From contig SKCR01029084.1 of assembly GCA_019454045.1 (NCBI GenBank), forward strand, positions 97,897 through 161,896: a DNA stretch of 64,000 nucleotides, written 5' to 3'. Made by a program: the position numbers and the translations under genes. The notes beneath the pieces are model-generated. The model was not told where the DNA came from. It was given only the letters and a program-made list of their open reading frames with translations, and made no database searches. This document shows, in pieces, positions 22,441-32,272 of the stretch. The DNA is from Zanthoxylum bungeanum. Taxonomy: Eukaryota; Streptophyta; Magnoliopsida; Sapindales; Rutaceae. Position 1 is the stretch's first letter; each line of letters begins with the position of its first letter.

Positions 22441-23163
22441 TCTAAAAAAAAGAAGAAGAGTTTAGAAAACAGTACATGGTTAGCGTGTAATTCTATATCT
22501 AAAAAGAAAACTAAAGGTTAAGATCCAGATTTATCCGATGCTTCTTACCACGATCATTATCATACCAGTTTAACTTGGAAAGGATATGGTCAATTTTTGG
22601 TTCGAAGGCTAAGAGTTGGTCAATTAAATCATTGCTTGTTCTGGCAGTAAATAGGATATTTTTTACGGGTTTTGAAAGGAACCTATCTCTCCTGCATCTT
22701 CAAGAAACTCAAAAAGAAAGTAAAAAAATCCATCAGCATTAAACTGTCCAATTGGTTTCTGGTGTATGTTCAAGTTCGCCCAAGATATCACTGTGAAAAT
22801 TTCCTACATGGTGCCCAAGTCACCTAGCAAAGAAATAAAAGCATCAGCACGATTAATCATTTCAACAAGTCGTTAGGACATACCTGATACGATGCATTCT
22901 TCTCTATTTGATACTCCGATAAGATTTGCCTTTGCCAAAGGTTTTGGAATGATCCCTAAAACTTGACTACCTCATTCCTGTATGGCTTTTGAAACGTACC
23001 CCATCAGTCCAAGATTACCACCGCCATATACTAAGTGCATATTCCTCTCAGCTATGACTCTACCCAATTCTTTTGCTGCCTCAACAAATTCTGGCTTAGA
23101 TCCAGAACTAGTCTCGCAAAACACACAGATATTCACGACTCGTCTTCTTGAAGTTGCTTCCGT
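22440..23163 (-). pseudogene. LOG-like: LOG-like cytokinin riboside 5'-monophosphate phosphoribohydrolase, pseudogene in E4
   Basis: LOG enzymes release free cytokinin base from its riboside monophosphate. On the minus strand the copy reads ATSRRRVVNICVFC, a KPEFVEAAKELGRVIAERN segment, HLVYGGGNLGLMGYVSKA, then after a stop GSQVLGIIPKPLAKANLIG, INRADAFI and NLNIHQKPIGQFN. The first motif is the nucleotide-binding YGGG..GLMG of the family; the PGGxGTxxE motif is damaged (reads like LGDLGTM). The position of the E7 start codon is ACG here, and there are stops after IQE and MS plus later ones. No introns are present, whereas plant LOG genes have several. It lies where E7 has its LOG copy, between the 170-codon ORF and the internal PPT-like tract. 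Confidence 0.85.
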
Positions 23164-23170
23164 TTTTTTT

Positions 23171-23175
23171 ACTCT
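23171..23175. repeat. Left TSD of E5 (ACTCT)
   Basis: ACTCT at 23171-23175 and again at 28261-28265 flank the LTR exactly. The outer sequences continue E4. Confidence 0.85.
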
Positions 23176-23486
23176 TGATAAGTGCATGAAAGTGTACTTT
23201 GAATATCGCTAACTCGGCTTGTTTATCATGTATTTAATCTTAATTAGAGTTTATTTTGTGCTTTGTTATTAGGAGCAATGAAATATGAAGTTTGGATTAA
23301 TTACGTATTTTTTGGGACCTTACGGACGCATCGGAAGCACACGGGAAGAGCGGAGATGTAGAATTAGCACAGCACCAGAAGAACTCACTGGCGCCACAGC
23401 AACCCCACAGAATGTAATGCCAAACAACATGGCCGAGAGTTAGGCACCGCAACCCCTACTTTCTGGCACCGCGATGCCCCAGAACA

Positions 23487-23630
23487 GTCCCAAAAGCTTA
23501 TTTTGGTCATCTTTTACGCATATATGGACTCCAGGGCTTCTCTATATAAATCCAACTTCGTCCGTGGAACAATCCCAAAAGCTTATTTTGGTAATCTTTT
23601 ACGCATATATGGACTACAGGGCTTCTCTAT
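23487..23630 (+). repeat. Tandem duplication (~85 bp) inside E5
   Basis: CCCAAAAGCTTATTTTGGT..TCTTTTACGCATATATGGACT.CAGGGCTTCTCTAT occurs at 23487-23543 and 23573-23630. The second copy ends exactly where E6 begins. The interval sequence ATAAATCCAACTTCGTCC is found again beyond E6 at about 27407. Confidence 0.8.
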
Positions 23631-24285
23631 TGTGGGAACACAGAAATCGGGCGACGCATGCTGGTCTAGGCTCGCGGCCTAGTCGGGAGTACGGAGTAGC
23701 CACGGGGGACTAAACCGGAGAATAATGGAGTCGCCACCCGGTGTGAATCGGGAAAATGAGATTTAAGGCCGCACTCACCCCTCGCAAGGGAAGACCTCAA
23801 ACCGTTGGGTTCGGAATGGTCCCTTACTTATGTCACTTGTAATGAAAGGATTTCGTAATAATTTAATCAAGCTTAAGTAACACTTATTTCCAAGAGTATC
23901 ATGCTTCTAAATCCATATGCGCAAAAATAAAACTTACACCTAAATTTGCATATATTTCACATCTAAGATTACATGCTTGAAAGTACATCAAAGTAGCAAC
24001 GAACTTACAACTTCATTGGCATATTGTATTCATGGAAACACAAGCACACACTAACCACACAAGCACACATAAAGGCGAATCAAATAATGGCGAACATGTG
24101 ATTTCATAGACATATCATAAACAAATAACCATTACATGTCCATGCACAAATAAAAGAGTCAACTAAGTATATAATGCAAAACGACACTTAAGGATGCAAT
24201 TAGGCATTAAAGTAAGCATGCTATGACGTGGTGCAAAAGAATTTAACTAATATGGACACAAACACACATGTGAGCACTTTTCAAG

Positions 24286-24390
24286 TGGTACGTGGAATTG
24301 TATCCCAAGTACAGACCGCATTACCGTCCATTCGGAATCGGCTACGGAATTTATGTCTGGGTTTCCATCCGATATACTACAAGAAATAAT
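24286..24390 (-). repeat. First copy of ~105-bp block flanking the tandem array
   Basis: GGTACGTGGAATTGTATCCC to CCATCCGATATAC recurs at 25318-25420 with about 10-15% differences. The two copies bracket the 176-bp array. Confidence 0.8.
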
Positions 24391-24479
24391 ACTCAAATGC
24401 TATCATGACATGGATATATGAATTGTAATACGTTAAGCCAAGACTAAGGGATAGATGATGCAATCAATGGAAAAAATAT

Positions 24480-25235
24480 GGGACCTTTAATCCGACTTAC
24501 TAAGCCCATGCGCTCGATTGCATCATGCATACAAAGAATAAAGACAATAACATCAAACTTAGTATGCCCGATTGAACATATCTCAAATTCAACCGAACAC
24601 ACATCAACCGGCGCAGCAAAGCATCGTGGTAAAGGGTTTTAACCCCTCCAAATAGGGGACCTTTAATCCGACTTACTAAGCCCATGCGCTCGATTGCATC
24701 ATGCATACAAGGAATAAAGACAATAATATCAAACTTAGTATGCCCGATTGAACACATCTTACATTCAACCGAACACACATCAACCGGCGCGGCAAAACAT
24801 CGTGGTAAAGGGTTTTAACCCCTCCAAATAGGGGACCTTTAATCCGACTTACTAAGCCCATGCGCTCGATTGCATCATACATACAAAGAATAAAGACAAT
24901 AACATCAAACTTAGTATGCCCGATTGAACATATCTTACATTCAACCGAACACACATCAACCGGCGCGGCAAAGCATCGTGGTAAAGGGTTTTAACCCCTC
25001 CAAATATGGGACCTTTAATCCGAATTACTAAGCCCATGCGCTCGATTGCATCATACATACAAAGAATAAAGACAATAACATCAAACTTAGTATGCCCGAT
25101 TGAACATATCTTACATTCAACCGAACACACATCAACCGGCGCGGCAAAGCATCGTGGTAAAGGGTTTTAACCCCTCCAAATATGGGACCTTTAATCCGAC
25201 TTACTAAGCCCATGCTCTCGATTGCATCGTGAATA
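24480..25235 (-). repeat. Tandem array, 176-bp unit, about 4.3 copies
   Basis: Each unit begins GGGACCTTTAATCCGA and ends near AACCCCTCCAAATA. Units start at about 24480, 24656, 24832, 25008 and 25184 (the last partial). Units differ at only a few positions. The reading frame stays open across units because 176 is not a multiple of 3 and each unit restarts the same 92-codon run in a shifted frame. This is repeat structure, not a gene. Confidence 0.95.
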
Positions 25236-25317
25236 AACAAGTAACATCGGAATTCAAATGACGAAAAATAAATAAATCAAAGCAATATAAAACAAAAGAA
25301 GGTGTTGTTTACTCAAG

Positions 25318-25420
25318 CGGTACGTGGAGTTGTATCCCGAGTACAGATCATACTACCGTCCATTCGGAATCGGCTATAAAATTTATGTTCGGGTTTCCAT
25401 CCGATATACCGCGAGAGTTG
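25318..25420 (-). repeat. Second copy of ~105-bp block flanking the array
   Basis: Pairs with 24286-24390. Confidence 0.8.
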
Positions 25421-25579
25421 ACACATCTTTCATTTTATTCCAAAGCCACAACATACAATATTTCGTAATACATGCATATTTATCTACTCAAGGGCCACAA
25501 CATGCATTTTAACATAATAATCATGCGAACAATACTCAATAAATAATAAAAATAAAACTGAAAATGAGCGTGAAAAATA

Positions 25580-27050
25580 CCCTCAGGTCTAACCTTTTAT
25601 GTCGACTTTCGAACTCGCTTTTCACGGCCGTCGGAAGGGCTATCACACCGTAACTTCTCCGGTTCACTGGTTTAGCGTCTTAGCTCACTGTTTTGCTGTT
25701 TTACCCGCTGTTTGGCCTCCGTTTTGCTGTTGTTTTCAACCGCTGTTTTCTCTATTTTCTTCGCTGTTTGGGGAAAGTTTTGGTGGACTGTTTTGCGGGT
25801 TTTTGGTACGGTTTAGGGAGTGTTCTTCTCGGTAATGACTGGGCAGTTTATGGGATGCTTCAGGGCAGTTGCGACAGTTTGAAGGGCTTATGGTTTGGCT
25901 AAACTAGGCAATGGCTCGTTAGGGTCTATTTTTTGTTTATTATTCTGAATGTGTCGGTGAAGGGTATTGACTCACGCTGCAATGGGTATTGTTTGGTCAC
26001 TGGCTGGTATGATTTAGATTTTATTACTCGATTGAGGCTGCTTGGTTGCTGCTTACGATCATGAGAGATAGTGAAGGGTGAAAGGTGTTTGTTATGTGAC
26101 TAGTGGATGCTGCATAAATGGGGTTTTGGCAGTAGCGTGAGGCTTCTGTCTTGGCAATTTTGTGTGCATGGGGCAGCTAGTCTTATGTGGCTTAGGGCTG
26201 TGACATTGTGCGGAACGTGAGAAGTGGGCATGAGGGGTGATTGAGGATGCGTTGTTGAGGCTGTGCCTTAGGGTTTGTTATTTTTGTCAATGTGTCGTGA
26301 GGGGTTACTTAGTCAGTGAGTAAGTGGATTGAAGGCAGTGGATTGTTAGGGTTATTTGAGTGCAGATTGTGCGTGTGTGTTGAGAGAGTGAGAGCTTGAC
26401 GTGAGGGTTCTTTGATTGCAGGCTGTGCGTGTGTGCTGAGAGAGTGAGGGTTTGGCGTGTGGAGATAAGATTAGAGGCGGTTGGCTTCTGTTTATTTTTT
26501 TTGTTTGTTTTTTTTAATGTGTGTACAGTGTGATGGTTATGCATGAGGCGTGAAGGGCTGTGGTGGTTACATGAACTGAAGGCAGGTGTCATGATGAAAG
26601 ACAGCTAGTGCGGGCCTTTTGGGTGCGTGGAAGGGAGCAGATCGTGGGGTAAAGGGGATGTTGGCGTGAGGCTTTGGCTGAGTGAGTGTCTAGTTTTGTT
26701 TGTCGATGGGGTTACGTTGCAGTGGAGAGTGGGCAGTGGCTCAGGGTTTACGTGGTCATTGGCTGCTGTGTTTGTTAGTTGGCTGTAGTGAGTTTTAGGG
26801 TTGTGGCGAGGCTTCCGTTCACATGTAGAAGGGTGCTGGCAGTAGGGTTGCCGAGAGGATTATAGTGAGAGAGGAGACAGAGTTGTGTCTGTGCCGTGAG
26901 TGGGTTGTTAGGGTTTTCTTGTTTGGCCGTGAGGGAGAGAGGCAAGAGAGGTTAGAAGGGAAAGAGATAGTGAAGCTTTAGGGTTTATTTTTGTTTTTGT
27001 TTTTGCCGTGAGAGTGGAGAGAGGCCAGCCAAGGCAGTTAGGGTTTGTTG
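25580..27050 (-). other. GT-rich stretch of E6 without genes
   Basis: On the + strand this is rich in G and T with repeated GTGAGGG, GGGTTT and GGCAGT words. On the minus strand it is C-rich, with CCCTAA words, and follows the TATA box, so it is probably the transcribed leader of the LTR. No convincing ORF was found. Confidence 0.45.
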
Positions 27051-27056
27051 GATGCT

Positions 27057-27063
27057 TATATAG
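27057..27063 (-). promoter_or_regulatory. TATA box of E6
   Basis: On the minus strand CTATATAAGC, preceded by ACCCTACCCTCTCA. AT-rich DNA lies upstream and C-rich leader-like DNA downstream. Confidence 0.5.
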
Positions 27064-27109
27064 TGAGAGGGTAGGGTTAGGGTTATGCATGGCTTAAAAA
27101 GGAAAGGGA

Positions 27110-27310
27110 TCAAATTAATTTATGTTTAATTTTAATTATTTAAGGCAATGAATTATTTAAATTAGGTGAATGATTTATTTAATTTGGATTTGTTTTAATT
27201 TAATTTTTGAATTTAATTTAATTGGTTATAATTAGTTTTAATTTAATTTAATTTAATTTAAATTTAGTTTAATTTCATTTAATTTGTTTTGTGACATGTT
27301 TTAATTATTT
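27110..27310. repeat. AT-rich low-complexity tract (TTTAATTTAA type)
   Basis: Runs of AATTTAATTTAATTT make up most of 27120-27300. Confidence 0.8.
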
Positions 27311-28265
27311 AATTTGTGAGATGTGATTTATGGTTTGGTGTGTTTTAAAATAGAGGTCCCACAAGCGAACCCGAAGTGAAACAAGCGAGTTAAATCCGAC
27401 CAAATGCTTATGTAAATCCAACTTCGTCCAAAATCCTAGAAAAAGATTAAAAAAAGAGAGAAAAATAGAAGAGAAACACACATCAAAGAGCCACAAACAC
27501 AATTTCGAGAGAGAAGAACGAAGAACGAAGAACTTCAAGCCAACATGACGTCTCTCCGATCTATCCAGGCTATATCTCTCTTCTGTATGGAGAACTAATC
27601 TCCTAGGCAAAGTTAAGGATGAACTCTTGTATTTAAATTTTTATGTTCATGTTGTTGATACTTAAATACTCTTAAACGTTTAATACAATTGATGTTTATT
27701 ATTCTTTATTATTCTATGATTTATGAATCCAGAAACTGTGTTTATTCAACTTGCATATAAATTCAGTCATGTTTTTTCTATGTGTGATTGGGGAACCCAG
27801 ATGTGACTGGTAAAGTTATTTTATGAGTTGGTCTTCTGCTGTAGTATTGTCTGAGGGTATATTGTCGACGTTAGATAAGTCATAACGATAACTTTGTGTA
27901 CTTTAAAATAGAGAAAATAAATCATTGATTAACCTAGAATTTAATATGTTTAGAATTGAATATCTTTTGATTGTTGGTTTGGGATGTGAAACCTTCAATT
28001 GAGTAATAAAATAGAATCAATAACTGAATATAGGGATTTGATACAAGAGGGATTCATGACGCTTTGCTGTTTATCTCTACAGATATTCTTCAACGTATTT
28101 TCCATAGTTTTTATTCTATATTATGAATTCAATCATTATCTTTTCATATAGTTACTGTTAACGTTTTGTTTAAGTAAATCAGTTCTTTGTAACCATCTCT
28201 CTGAGGAATCGACACCTCAGCAATGTTACGATACCCGCAAGTACTTTTTGGGCGTAATCAACTCT

Positions 28266-28596
28266 CTCTAATATGGATGTGTTGAAGAGAGTAGTGACGA
28301 GCTTAATTTATAGATCCTGAAAAAGGGTGAGTAATAATTGCACTAGTACCTGCCAAATGAAAATTATTAGATGAACAGTAAAATAAATCGAGAAATTCAA
28401 AAAGTCGGGATCCTGTCGGTGAAAATAAAAGGAATCAAATTAAAGAAAATCACAATTATTAGTAAAGACAAAGAAATTAAAACAATAATACGTACAGGTA
28501 GTAACGGCTTGAATGACCTCTATGTGTTAGAGACAAGCTTCCCATCCAATTTTCTTATAAATTGGTAAACAAAATCTTTCAAAGTCAGCTTCCCGA
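28266..28596 (-). other. E4 spacer between 170-codon ORF and LOG
   Basis: The reverse complement aligns with 34120-34400 of E7: 'ACTCACCCTTTT', 'GGTACTAGTGC', 'CATTTGGCAGG' and 'GACAGGATCC' occur in the same order. It lies between the E5 TSD and the E7 TSD and so links the two separated parts of E4. Confidence 0.8.
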
Positions 28597-28601
28597 GACT
28601 C
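28597..28601. repeat. Left TSD of E7 (GACTC)
   Basis: GACTC at 28597-28601 is repeated at 40409-40413, directly after the 3' LTR. Confidence 0.9.
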
Positions 28602-29214
28602 TGATGAGCGGAAAATATATCAATATTTACCGCCCCTTTTACTTAAAATTTTGTTTAATTTCTCGGGTTTGATGAACGTTTTGATGTGTTTTAGTTTATT
28701 TTACAGATAAAATAATATTGGGACACAATGAAATCATTTAGGATGAAATGTGGGTCAAATAAGGGCAAAAATTGGACTTGACATATTAATTTTGGAGATT
28801 GGAAACTTGAAAGGAAGTTTTAACGAAGTGCAGTTTTGGAAATTCCAATTTTGCGCATCTGTCGTATTTTGGGCATAACTTTTTACTCTGATATCGGATT
28901 GAGCTGATTCAAGTTTCAGATTAAATAAGACCCAAATATCTACAACTTTGAAAGACAAAATAATTTAGAATTCTGAAACTTGCATGCCTGAAATTGATGA
29001 ACCATTCAGAAGTGTGTTGTGTGTAATTATTAAAGTCATTTTCAATCATTTTCAAAGCAAAAAATAAATTAATAAATAAATAATAAAAATTATCAAATCA
29101 CCACCAAACATGATAAGCAGTTAGTGGAGCAATTAATAATGGATTTGGTGGAGCAATTAGTGGAGTAATTAATAATGGATTTGGTGGAAGATTTAATGGA
29201 GGTAAAATTTTGCC

Positions 29215-29222
29215 TATAAATA
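29215..29222 (+). promoter_or_regulatory. TATA box of E7 5' LTR
   Basis: CCTATAAATACC, followed about 30 bases on by a likely start region; the same sequence is at 36996 in the 3' LTR. Confidence 0.6.
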
Positions 29223-29769
29223 CCAAGTCATTTCATTTGTAAATTCATACTTTCTTCTAAGGAATTCCTTAAGAATACTAAGAAGATTGTATCTTGTTTA
29301 TTTATTTACAGCTTTCAATAATTAATTCCGCTTTCGCACTTTCTTTTATTTACTTTTCAGTTTTTACTTTCCACAATTTACTTTTACGCACAGTACTTTT
29401 CTTTCTTTAATTTTCAGTTTTTACTTTTCAGTAATGAGGAGGTAACTCCTCTTTGTTGGGGTAAAAGGTAAAACTTTTATTACTAATATTTAGATTAATC
29501 TCCCTTAATTATAATATATAAACTAGTTAAAACCTGACTTAACGAGGATACCGCCATATTGGTCGGTTGGTAATTATTTAAATTGGTTTTAACCTGACTA
29601 AACTGGATACCGCCTGATTGGTCGGTTGGTAATTAATTATGAATTTGACTTAATCTGGATACCACTTATATGGCTGGTTGGTAATTATCATGCAAAGTTA
29701 ATATATTATATTAAGGGAGATATCTAAAATAGAAGTAATAAAAGTGGATCCTTTTACCTCAGTATTTTC

Positions 29770-29930
29770 TTTTATTGTACTTTTACTTTATTTATTTTTC
29801 AGCAATTTACTTTCAGTATTTTACTTTTCAGCAATTTACTTTCAGCATTTACTTTCAGCATTTACTTTTCAGTAATTTACTTTCAGCATTTACTTTCAGC
29901 ATTTAATTTTCAGTATTTTACTTTATGTCT
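29770..29930 (+). repeat. TTTACTTTCAGCA-type short tandem repeats in LTR
   Basis: Variants TTTACTTTTCAGTA, TTTACTTTCAGCA and CAATTTACTTTCAG repeat about ten times. The 3' LTR has the same tract at 37555-37700 with a slightly different number of units. Confidence 0.85.
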
Positions 29931-30701
29931 TTTATTTTATTTAAGTTTTTTACCACCCGTAAATATGTGTCGTAACTAAGCCAGTTATCTGGGGTTGTGA
30001 TGAAATCTAATATCACTGCTTTATAAGAGGTTAAATTACAGTTTGGGTAATATAAATGTTTATTTATTGAGCCTTAATCCTAATGATTTTTATTAACTGG
30101 CCATTAATAAAATTTAACTGGTAAACTTAAAATGAACTTGAAAAAGGGATTTTAGGTTTAAGACTTTAGACTTAATAGCCCACGATCTTCCTTGAGGATA
30201 GATAACCCTTTAATAGATTTCCTTACAGGATAGGAATATACCTATCGGGCGGGGGTAGCCATAATTGGAACTTAATCTTAATAAATTCAGATAATTTGGT
30301 TAACATAGGAATATGATTAATTGGGTTATACTAGGTATTTGTATTTGACCATCAGAATAGACTTTTACATAATTTCGTGTTCTAGGTTAATAAACCAATA
30401 TATTACACAAATGTAAAATAATCACTTCATCTTTTAAAAAGATATTGGAAGGATTCACAACCCTGGATAGTTTTATAAATTTGAATTTTCTTCAATCTAC
30501 TTTCAAGTAATTTTATTTACTTGTTTTAATTTTAAAGTCACCACCCAATCAAACAATCAATCCATTAGATACTTATAAACATTTAACTTCATAAATTGAT
30601 AACAAAAGGTTTTAAGTCCTCGTGGGATCGATACTTTTTATACTACTTGAACGATATGTGCGCTTGAGTTATACGCGTGTGATTACGCACTGGTCAAGTT
30701 T

Positions 30702-30720
30702 TTGACGCCGTTGCCGGGGA
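30702..30720 (+). other. E7 primer-binding site
   Basis: TTGACGCCGTTGCCGGGGA, one base off the Athila-type PBS TGGCGCCGTTGCCGGGGA, usually ascribed to tRNA-Asp. It lies 5 bases after the LTR end. Confidence 0.85.
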
Positions 30721-30828
30721 CTTATTTATCTTTCACTATTAATTTTGAGGTTAGGTACATTTACTTGTATCTAATTTCTTTTTACTTATTGTTATTGTTT
30801 TCTTGTGTTTCAGGTTATCAGAAACTAC

Positions 30829-32272
30829 ATGAGACGAACCAGAAGCTTTGAACTCCGACCGCTTGACCCATAAATTGAAAGAACCATCAGACAGTTAAGA
30901 AGGGAAATGCGAGAAGGCCAATAAGCTTTAGTCAACATGGAACCTGAACCTTTGGAAGTTGCACCACCAATACCCATTTGAGATGAAGCATTCCGGTGGT
31001 TGACGGCTTCATTTCCTGTATTGTACTTCCTCATTTACCAGCAAATGCGTGTGACATCAAAACATGTATTCAGATGATTCAGCGGTCAGTGCAGTTTGGG
31101 GGGAAAGCAACTGAAGATCCTAATACCCACATCAGCAACTTCCTGGAAGTTTGCGGCACTTTCAATTACAACCGAGGAGCTGAAGAAGCAATGAGACTGC
31201 GGGTTTTTCCATACTCCTTGAAAGACAGAGCTAAAGCTTGGCTACATTCACTACCAGCAGGTTCCATCATAAATTGGAACACTTTAGCCACCAAATTTCT
31301 TGCAAAGTACTTTCCACCAGCCACAACTGGAAAGTTAAGGAATGACATCACATCCTTTGTGCAACAAGACTCAGAAACTCTCTACGAAGCTTGGGAAAGG
31401 TACAAAGATTTTCTCCATAAATGTCCTCACCATGAGAATCCAAAATGGCTTCAAGTCCAAACTTTCTATAATGGACTTTCTGGACTGATGAGAACCACAA
31501 TCGATGCTGCTACTAGAGGAGCTTTAATGGCAAAAGAGAAGATCAAGCCTGGGACCTAATCGAAGAAATGGTCAACAAAAATTCCTTGTGGCCAACAGAA
31601 AGGAGCATGATCCAAAGAATTGCATGAATTTATGAAAGTGGAGCCAATATAGCAGTCAATGCCAAGCTGAATCAGATATGCAAATTTATAGAGACTCTTA
31701 CCACTGGATCCACAAGTTCACCATATGGAGGAGCACCAGAACCAAACCAAATTGAAGAAACGGTGAATTATGTCAACAATTTCAACAGACAGAGGAACAA
31801 TCCATATTCCAACACCTATAACTCAGGGTGGAGGAATCATCCCAATTTTTCATGGAGCAACAATTCAGGGCAAAAAAACAATCCACCACCTGGATTCCAA
31901 CAGCAGAACTATCCACCACCTGGATTCCAGCAACAGAACAAAGGTCAGAAGCAGGCAAATGAACCAGGAATAGTAGAAGTGCTAGCTCAGTTAAAAAAGT
32001 ATGATGCTATGTTTCAGAACCAATCAGCTTCTATCAAAGCACTGGAGAATCAAATTGGACAACTGGCTTATGCTCAGAGTTACAGACCGCCGGGTAATCT
32101 TCCCAGCAACACAGAACCAAATCCAAGGAACAGAGGGAAAGAGCAATGTCAAGCCATTACTTTGAAAAGCGGTACTGAGATCAACAAAGATGTTGGAGCC
32201 AAAATAACTGCTGAGGAAGTTCCAAAAGAAACAAAGCAACAGATGGAGGAAAAAGAAGCAAAGGAAAAATAA
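30829..32272 (+). pseudogene. gag: Gag of E7 (capsid), with stops
   Basis: Gag packages the element RNA in cytoplasmic particles. The first ATG (30829) gives MRRTRSFELRPLDP, then stops. The open run at 30996-31559 holds a retrotransposon gag (PF03732-like) capsid core: EAMRLRVFPYSLKDRAKAWL, then W..LATKFLAKYFP, RNDITSFVQ and SETLYEAWERYKDFL. After two stops the frame continues at 31763 with NNPYSNTYNSGWRNHPNFSW, two PPGFQQQN repeats and the LPSNTEPNPRN tail typical of Athila. The expected CCHC zinc knuckle is not readable between the core and the NNPYSNTY block, so it seems deleted. The stop at 32270 separates gag from the protease linker in the same frame. Confidence 0.85.

Larger units (their letters stand above)
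23631..27363 (-). mobile_element. E6: long LTR (probably solo) nested in E5
   Basis: The ends TGTGGGAACA and GGTCCCACA form a 7-bp terminal inversion (TGTGGGA..TCCCACA). On the minus strand a TATA box lies at 27057-27063. A GGTGGCGACTCC word lies at 23731-23742, near the minus-strand end. It contains the 176-bp tandem array and a duplicated ~105-bp block. No gag-pol motif was found. The 5 bases on each side (TCTAT, AGCGA) do not match, and 41 bases at 27364-27404 are unexplained, so the exact right edge is uncertain. Confidence 0.55.
23176..28260 (+). mobile_element. E5: solo LTR inserted in E4, itself interrupted by E6
   Basis: Starts TGATAAGTGCATGAAAGTG and ends CAAGTACTTTTTGGGCGTAATCA, with 5-bp TSDs ACTCT on both sides. 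Without E6 it is about 1.35 kb. There is no PBS, PPT or coding domain, so it is best read as a solo LTR left by recombination between two LTRs. The 'cgatacccgcaagtacttt' tail resembles Athila/Tat-type LTR ends. The insertion lies a few bases upstream of the E4 LOG start codon position. Confidence 0.85.
28602..30696 (+). repeat. E7 5' LTR
   Basis: TGATGAGCGG...CACTGGTCA. It has a TATA box at 29215-29222, three CCGCC..GGTCGG-type repeats (29548-29680) and a TTTACTTTCAGCA-type microsatellite (29770-29930). It lacks the TCGCGA block of the E3 and E4 LTRs. Confidence 0.92.

Noticed and set aside
22982..23212. Open run of 76 codons on the + strand
   Set aside because: It lies antisense to the LOG pseudogene, whose motifs are clear on the minus strand.
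24480..25235. CRISPR-like regular repeats
   Set aside because: Units are long and contiguous, without unique spacers, and the surroundings are plant retroelements.
24500..25240. Four overlapping 70-92-codon ORFs on the minus strand with nearly the same protein
   Set aside because: They are one repeat unit of 176 bp read again and again. There is no family motif, and the open frame is a by-product of the tandem array.
25924..26600. Telomere-like GGGTTT/TTAGGG words
   Set aside because: Scattered GT-rich words without tandem order, explained as the C-rich leader of E6 read on the other strand.
23626..27368. Clean TSD for E6
   Set aside because: The flanks TCTAT and AGCGA do not match. A shifted edge at 27404 gives CTTAT, only a partial match, so I did not claim a TSD.
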